A DNA stretch of 64,000 bases from Salipiger mangrovisoli. GTDB lineage: Bacteria > Pseudomonadota > Alphaproteobacteria > Rhodobacterales > Rhodobacteraceae. The stretch covers positions 1 through 64,000 of the forward strand of contig NZ_JADFFK010000028.1 of assembly GCF_015223355.1 (NCBI RefSeq), in the 5' to 3' direction. The position numbers were made by a program, and so were the translations under genes. Positions within the stretch are counted from its first letter, which is position 1. Each line of letters starts with the position of its first letter. Below are positions 62,901 through 64,000 of this stretch, piece by piece. Under the pieces are notes generated by a model that saw nothing but the letters and a program-made list of their open reading frames with translations, was not told the DNA's origin and did not search any database.

Positions 62901-64000
62901 ACGCTGAGCGTCGATCCGACCGCCTATGCGGATCTTCTGGAAGGCGAGCAGGCGGTCATCGTGGCGCGCTACACCGTCACCGATACCGGCGGCCTGTCGG
63001 TCGTGCAGACCTACACGGTGACCATCGACGGCACCTTCGAGGCCGCCGAGATCATCGGCACCGAGGCCGGCGAGCGGCTCGAGGCGACGGCGGACGGCAA
63101 CGTCGTCCGCGCGCTCGGCGGCGACGACACGCTGGTCAGCGGCGCGGGCGACGACTTCCTCATCGGCGGGGAAGGGGTCGACACGGCAGACTACGAAGGC
63201 GCGACCATGGGCGTCCGGGTCACCCTCTCCGCCACCGGGCCGCAGAACACCGGCCACGGCCGCGACTATCTGACCGGGATCGAGAACCTCTCGGGCAGCG
63301 CCTTCGGGGACCTGCTGATCGGCGACGATGTCGACAACGTCCTTGAAGGCCGTGCGGGCAACGACACGCTGCTGGGCGGCCTGGGGGCGGACAGCCTCTA
63401 CGGCAACCAGGGCGAGGATATCCTCGACGGCGGGCTCGGCGACGACTGGCTGCACGGCGGGCAGGGCAATGACCTGGTGCTCGGCGGCGAAGGCGACGAC
63501 ACGCTGGCCGGCGGGCTCGGCGACGACACCGTCGACGGCGGCGAGGGCTTCGACCTGCTCGACTTCGTCACCGCCCGCGACGGCGTCACGGTGGACCTGT
63601 CGAACACCGCGGCACAGCTCGTCAGCGAGCATGAAGGCACCGACACCTACGTGAACATCGAAGGTGTTCTGGGCGGGGCGTTCGGCGATCACCTCACCGG
63701 CAATGCCGAGGCCAACCTGCTCGACGGCGATCACCTCACCGGCAATGCCGAGGCCAACCTGCTCGACGGCGGGCTGGGCGACGACATGCTGACCGGTGGC
63801 GCGGGCAACGACCTGCTGGTTGGCGGCCTGGGGGCGGACAGCCTCTACGGCAACCAGGGCGAGGATGTCCTCGACGGCGGGATCGGCGATGACTGGCTGC
63901 ACGGCGGGCAGGGCAATGACCTGCTGCTTGGCGGCGCCGGCGACGACACGCTGGCCGGCGGGATCGGCGACGACACCGTCGACGGCGGCGAGGGCTTCGA
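50952..64000 (+). CDS. giant DUF4347 / cadherin-like / RTX adhesin (continues past window end)
   Basis: At least 4,349 residues in one open frame from ATG at 50952; sampled points along it stay in the same phase. Residues about 8-160 are a DUF4347 domain with VHVITHGTPGALVFGG (His61/His65) and GDILLYGCRTGAGETGRAF (Cys107). A long array of beta-sandwich units follows, with VCBS/cadherin and He_PIG-like repeats (DVNDAPV, PEWLSFDAATATFTGNPPAG). From about residue 4,030 come RTX nonapeptides (GGDDTLVSGAGDDFLIGG) and 149-residue RTX repeats. No Sec signal. The build is that of type I-secreted surface adhesins used for biofilm attachment. The end with its secretion signal is outside the window. The first 36 codons are AT-rich, unlike the rest. 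Confidence 0.93.
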   Translation, partial: MSNISCDKTQIAFIDSGASDLDIISNILKNKCEVVQIGETSDPLQAMADALSTRAPVDTVHVITHGTPGALVFGGRVFDIAVLDHYADTLAALGGALGGGDILLYGCRTGAGETGRAFVARLAELTGAAVAAAEGPVGAAALGGSWDLSVTSGAPRSVALELPEFEGVLASGILQNRYVRFGYSDDGTLGYGGNTSPGIQYDPEGEGNFLSTADSLTPGSPYEGFTLSIGGTLYSENNASSGGAATAGTVLVSTDLTTEGGNTWGSVTYRSEFGGLIVEQTYTLASADSQVITMSVTVTNATDGTVYDVDYARFTDPDVDSNGLAGSTTNTANDRGAEGIDAEDIVLATGPVSGRVIGIYSDSTFTHNTGVTRPWSNDPASYLSGVDGDGSSNSDSVIGMGFDLGDFAAGESKTFSFAYVFSASAADLADSVAEVPPSNAAPTLTDIAVVDSTLEDTQLEITYAALAAQADEADSDGTVVAFSVTAVTSGTLLIGTSLETATAWAVGSNDRITDTLNAYWTPGADENGTLDAFSVVAVDDAGATSGTAQSVQIDVTAVNDRIVLAAASVDMPSVQEDSTDRPGATVDALLAPIASDADAGDGLAGIAITANATDGEGSWQYSTDGGSSWFDLPAVSLDAALTLDAGARLRFVPAADYNGDVPALTVYALDGSYAGDYTDGAATAVTDASAPAADGPFSETTVTIGGDVAAVNDAPVFTSTLTPVSITETAAADSALADLVVTGSLSQNLTATDVDSEALAFSIRGGTLSDGVWTLEGRYGVLTLDTATNTWSYAPTHWTAINALSEGQVANDVFTLRVADEQGASSTQELSVSLTGANDTPVITAAIADQSFEGEGSWVYQLPAATVFDAEGTGLTYAATLVDGADLPSWLSFDEASRTFSGNPPAGWSDASLDIEVTATDADGASVSDSFTLTLSGTGNQAPVVVTPLGWTAVDAPSEVTSVTFSGMLGGQTIVFDGNEVTLGDNASGADVASAAGTAITADGASGYAAAADGSSLTLTAKAEGARSDFTDGDTIEIDGGSYTVRIDTAGVTETAETAAVQFQAVAGVDTITFDGVEITVTGLTASEIAAAVAEAVTGTGAWDAVVDGTYSDTVTLTARTGGNQTDVTAADFAVTASTIASEVSVDTDGTAEVLSTVVFDVANEEAATAGTLAFNSSENGAINIDVSAAIDGSTLAGILNGDSTFSDAGFTAAWADGALTITAAAGDDISGPVLLDEGTPAGELGTAGTPVAHSETLPTLTFDVSGQAVGDVAEFTLTSSNGTLTLSGLSEAPDWGSFPETLNAISAFTDAGYSAAYDSETATLVITGNADEAITGGALNDSGSAPLVTSTDTGAYSETPSSVTIDILDTDAGNAATLTLTLSAGEPVVIDVAAATNGTTLAAAIDAIDGYAASYSDGTLTITLDSDVAGDPSITDAALETAEVAPAAIDDTPTVTAYAAATPEVVTVTFTDAAGTTQIDFDGTSVTLDGDEGAIDVAAAFAGESFSNWTVVDNGDGSVTLTAASTGNLTDLTTADFANVTSLASNVAVTDGIDGVAQVVTLDFSGAHGGASFTIDGTEITAGDAVTAAEIAAGLASGSFDGYEVVSNDGGTLVLRAKEGGAQADLTEAAFEVRSGDDVVAQDVIDDITVDTQGAGWSYEVPTGTFSDPDGDPLTYAAYMVSIDPETEARVYTQINIATAPGIAFDADTLTLSGDGTVPLNTVIEIQALDAVSGGIASSQFQLVVYNDSAEDGLAAVAGAVPAAVAFSNGAGAGSYTLAAGAFDYMSDSDGGLTYSAELANGEALPEWLSFDAATATFTGNPPAGTGTVSVTVTATDGSAFAEVSFDLTVAGEPNDPLALVSGGLADQSAAVVGDGGVVSMTFAKPFTDPDGQADGTPTLDGISYAALVQTADGLVDVAEIGLTLEEDPADTGRLILSGTLVGEFASLDIVIRGTEDTGGSTAETSFTLAVNDVAASGENISAWSANAAGSLGISGTPEEDAELTASLPTDADGLGAGDVTYQWQVSIDGVWTDIIGATEASFTPGDAEAGRDVRVQAFYTDAGGASENPVSDAVSVANVNDEGAVSLISAGVAVGSVWTSTLADGDGLIDAAPSYQWQRADSAEGSYSDIGGASYGSYTLTEADSGMFLRLVASYTDDQGTEETVVSAPRKVDLSAAAPVAGNDSAAITEASGAENATPGTAMPLTGDLLANDSDLNDGDLLSVTSLRAGDREGIGRPAAQSDGSLVITGLYGTLTVDMATGAYSYELDQDNASVQALNIGATPLVEAFNYTVSDQTLLSDTAVLSIEITGANDLPTLSGIVGTTSVTEDSATRLDLLDSLVLGDPDSAAVSFTLTVDSGTLAISGAPAQVLADAGITVTGNHSGTLTLSGASADSLQGWLLDNGVYYTTAPNQTGAAATLSYSLADEEGSTLASETTTLDAAATNDAPIVDASGPSFTQGDAETPATALISFRPTGSAQTLDFDGVSLEIAAGSTAAEIAALFAAQSFDGWSAAQIDGGEWVVLTALATGETPALTAGDFLDGAGADSALVLTGAGNDSDVRFSARGEAVLIAPSLTLSDLDGTELASATVELTEGVFDNQFGTNFETLSLSAAAQAAATEAGLTVEITTDASGSVVSITGTASHAVYETVLRGISYDNSNPNAYVGTREAVITVTDAEGQTSNAASVALTEDNDDIAVGQRIFLDGVDTGATVASVEDGRHFTASTPLDGVTAGAALSFYSGETEVTSASAVAGHSATVTIGVIWAPYVDLNGAAAGTDHVISYIEQSPSVAIATSDAQILDQDGLTQTLTVTLQDTPDNDGETMLEYLTVSDTVLAWLDARGITIAATDGVSGLGGLSQATYVTFEAVGGAASTSFQVALRGVRYVNTDDDPDTSARSVTVETVDTDGNVGLSAETTLTPVAVNDAPVGIDSTVSGAEDTAYVFAVGDFGFSDPLDGGADDLAAVVISTLPASGTLLLDGAAIEAGTSVSRAQIADGLLSYAPAQDASGAAAASFTFQVQDDGGTANGGVDLDATPATLTIDLDPRNDAPVLSEGAVEATSITEDATETAGQTVAALLSDASISDVDTGAHSADNGTLSGMAIHGAGFDGAGGGDWQYSLDGGDSWNTISLAEGEVLLLASDDLLRFVPDEMNGTTATLDYYAWDQASGESGDVVAAVAGAGNAANRGGESAFSTASGQVTLEVTDVNDAPVVTSATPAQTLAEDGTLTIAGLSLEDVDVSERATETAADAVLTLTVSVSNGTLAFDDAEGLSFDAGSNGESASLTVSGTLAALNAALTGLAYSPEADFHGSDTLSLSVSDNGLEGAGTALIGTGSVALTVTPSNDAPVLGDGDVEATSITEDEVANAGQTVGSLLSAATVTDVDTGDHAADNGTLSGMAIHGTGVDGNGSGDWQYSLDGGDSWNTISLAEGEVLLLASDDLLRFVPDEMNGTTATLDYYAWDQASGESGDVVAAVAGAGNAANRGGESAFSTASGQVTLQVTDVNDAPVVTVDGTGTFYARGEAAALFGDAGVSLSDVDTGDTIEGAIALLNPGTTLDNAFGTIYETITSTGGAGFTASSGTELTITGTGTLDDPLIISGTGSLADYEEALESLRYENTNPNAFAGAREVVVQVVDGAETASAPVVFTFAVEWSTVVDLNGSVEGRDYQVSYVENAPGIAIAASDAELIDQEGNTDQVVLTLTDAVNGSDERLSISPAQVATFAALGITVVGNNTHQLTLTAAAGGLDPTYFQLAVRSVRYVNDSDVPTDAARHVEITATDSDGNPGVSATTTINVQPVNDAPVESVQIVNTADGRDTTDAQVGDTLTIAGVIDDADGLPEAPTSMEWLRDGEVVQTVTGPEDFAYVLDRDDVGHQISFRVVYTDLGGTEEEIVTAPTAAVINVNEAPVADDPAPSDSTQDDVTDAVSFDLLSAVSDIDADYDLDTLAITALTFTVNGAATGNAGTDLPEGVSVVDGTLSVDPTAYADLLEGEQAVIVARYTVTDTGGLSVVQTYTVTIDGTFEAAEIIGTEAGERLEATADGNVVRALGGDDTLVSGAGDDFLIGGEGVDTADYEGATMGVRVTLSATGPQNTGHGRDYLTGIENLSGSAFGDLLIGDDVDNVLEGRAGNDTLLGGLGADSLYGNQGEDILDGGLGDDWLHGGQGNDLVLGGEGDDTLAGGLGDDTVDGGEGFDLLDFVTARDGVTVDLSNTAAQLVSEHEGTDTYVNIEGVLGGAFGDHLTGNAEANLLDGDHLTGNAEANLLDGGLGDDMLTGGAGNDLLVGGLGADSLYGNQGEDVLDGGIGDDWLHGGQGNDLLLGGAGDDTLAGGIGDDTVDGGEGF
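60246..60593 (+). repeat. adhesin internal repeat, copy 1
   Basis: Begins GACAACGGCACGCTGTCGGG. It is repeated 894 bases later (298 residues). From about 60309 to 60575 the two copies differ at only about three bases, far less than neighbouring repeat units. Confidence 0.9.
61140..61487 (+). repeat. adhesin internal repeat, copy 2
   Basis: Second copy of the segment at 60246-60593, including the protein stretch DWQYSLDGGDSWNTISLAEG and LDYYAWDQASGESGDVV. Suggests recent duplication or gene conversion. Confidence 0.9.
63375..64000 (+). repeat. 149-residue RTX repeat, two copies
   Basis: 63375-63553 closely matches 63822-64000 (offset 447 bases): GLGADSLYGNQGED, then GDDWLHGGQGNDL and DDTVDGGEGF. 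The second copy is cut by the window end, so more copies may follow. Confidence 0.88.
63684..63767 (+). repeat. perfect 42-bp tandem duplication in the RTX region
   Basis: 63684-63725 and 63726-63767 are identical and encode GDHLTGNAEANLLD twice. The frame is kept. Confidence 0.95.

Noticed and set aside
50724-63902. A 4,392-codon open frame on the minus strand, antisense to the adhesin.
   Set aside because: The plus-strand frame shows clear DUF4347, cadherin-like and RTX domains with the normal start context. The antisense frame is open because the G/C-ending codons of the adhesin give few stops on the opposite strand. Its translation is low-complexity Arg/Gly/Val/Ala.
1-64000. CRISPR arrays, tRNA or rRNA genes, riboswitches, intact insertion sequences or phage modules.
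   Set aside because: No regularly spaced repeat-spacer pattern, cloverleaf, known riboswitch core or complete transposase was seen. The repeats found are protein-coding, palindromic or iteron-like.

Overview
The window reads as part of an extrachromosomal replicon of a high-GC marine alphaproteobacterium, most likely a Rhodobacteraceae (Roseobacter-group) member. The evidence is a RepA (RPA-family) replication initiator divergent from parA-parB, protein families typical of that group (DUF2793, DUF4214, DUF1501/DUF1800, DUF4347 adhesins) and strong G/C third-position bias. The pairing of a RepA replicon with a dTDP-rhamnose operon and polysaccharide genes matches the published idea of roseobacter 'biofilm plasmids'. 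Genus cannot be fixed from sequence alone. Both ends cut through genes.

Layout. 1-3.0 kb: start of ugd, then rmlC-rmlB-rmlA (dTDP-rhamnose precursors; rmlD is absent). 3-8.7 kb: a three-domain glycosyltransferase followed by a distinctly AT-richer insert with a sulfotransferase-like gene and a hexapeptide acyltransferase. 8.8-10.9 kb: an alpha/beta-hydrolase-like gene and the scar of an IS3-type element. 10.9-21.2 kb: a sulfotransferase with coiled-coil tail, a RgpF/GT2 fusion, a GT4 protein with a beta-rich tail, a small relative of that tail, gmd and a second large GT4 protein. 21.2-27.4 kb: a DUF2793 protein and two secreted DUF4214/RTX proteins. 27.5-31.4 kb: a GT2 enzyme and the KpsT/KpsE/KpsM-type capsule exporter. 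31.4-35.1 kb: an IS481-type scar, a Stf0-like sulfotransferase and a GT2-GT4 fusion. 35.2-39.3 kb: the replication and partition module with three copies of a 17-bp palindrome (probable parS) and iteron-like repeats. 39.3-50.3 kb: a sulfotransferase, a CHRD/RTX/DUF4214 protein, a DUF1800-DUF1501 pair, a small secreted protein, cysNC-cysD, a LuxR-type regulator and a fifth sulfotransferase. 51 kb to the end: the first 4,349 codons of a giant DUF4347/RTX adhesin.

How it may work together (inference). RmlCBA, Gmd and Ugd supply deoxysugars and uronic acid. Several multi-domain glycosyltransferases assemble a polymer that is exported through the Kps ABC system. CysD/CysNC make PAPS, and five diverse sulfotransferase-fold proteins could use it to sulfate the polymer or another surface glycan. 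Three DUF4214 proteins with a common C-terminal tail and the giant RTX adhesin are probable type I-secreted matrix or surface proteins. Overall this looks like a plasmid-borne surface and biofilm programme centred on a probably sulfated, rhamnose-containing polysaccharide. Most candidate regulatory sites here (CtrA-like boxes, an 18-bp palindrome, paired TGTCG dyads) were found by eye and are untested.
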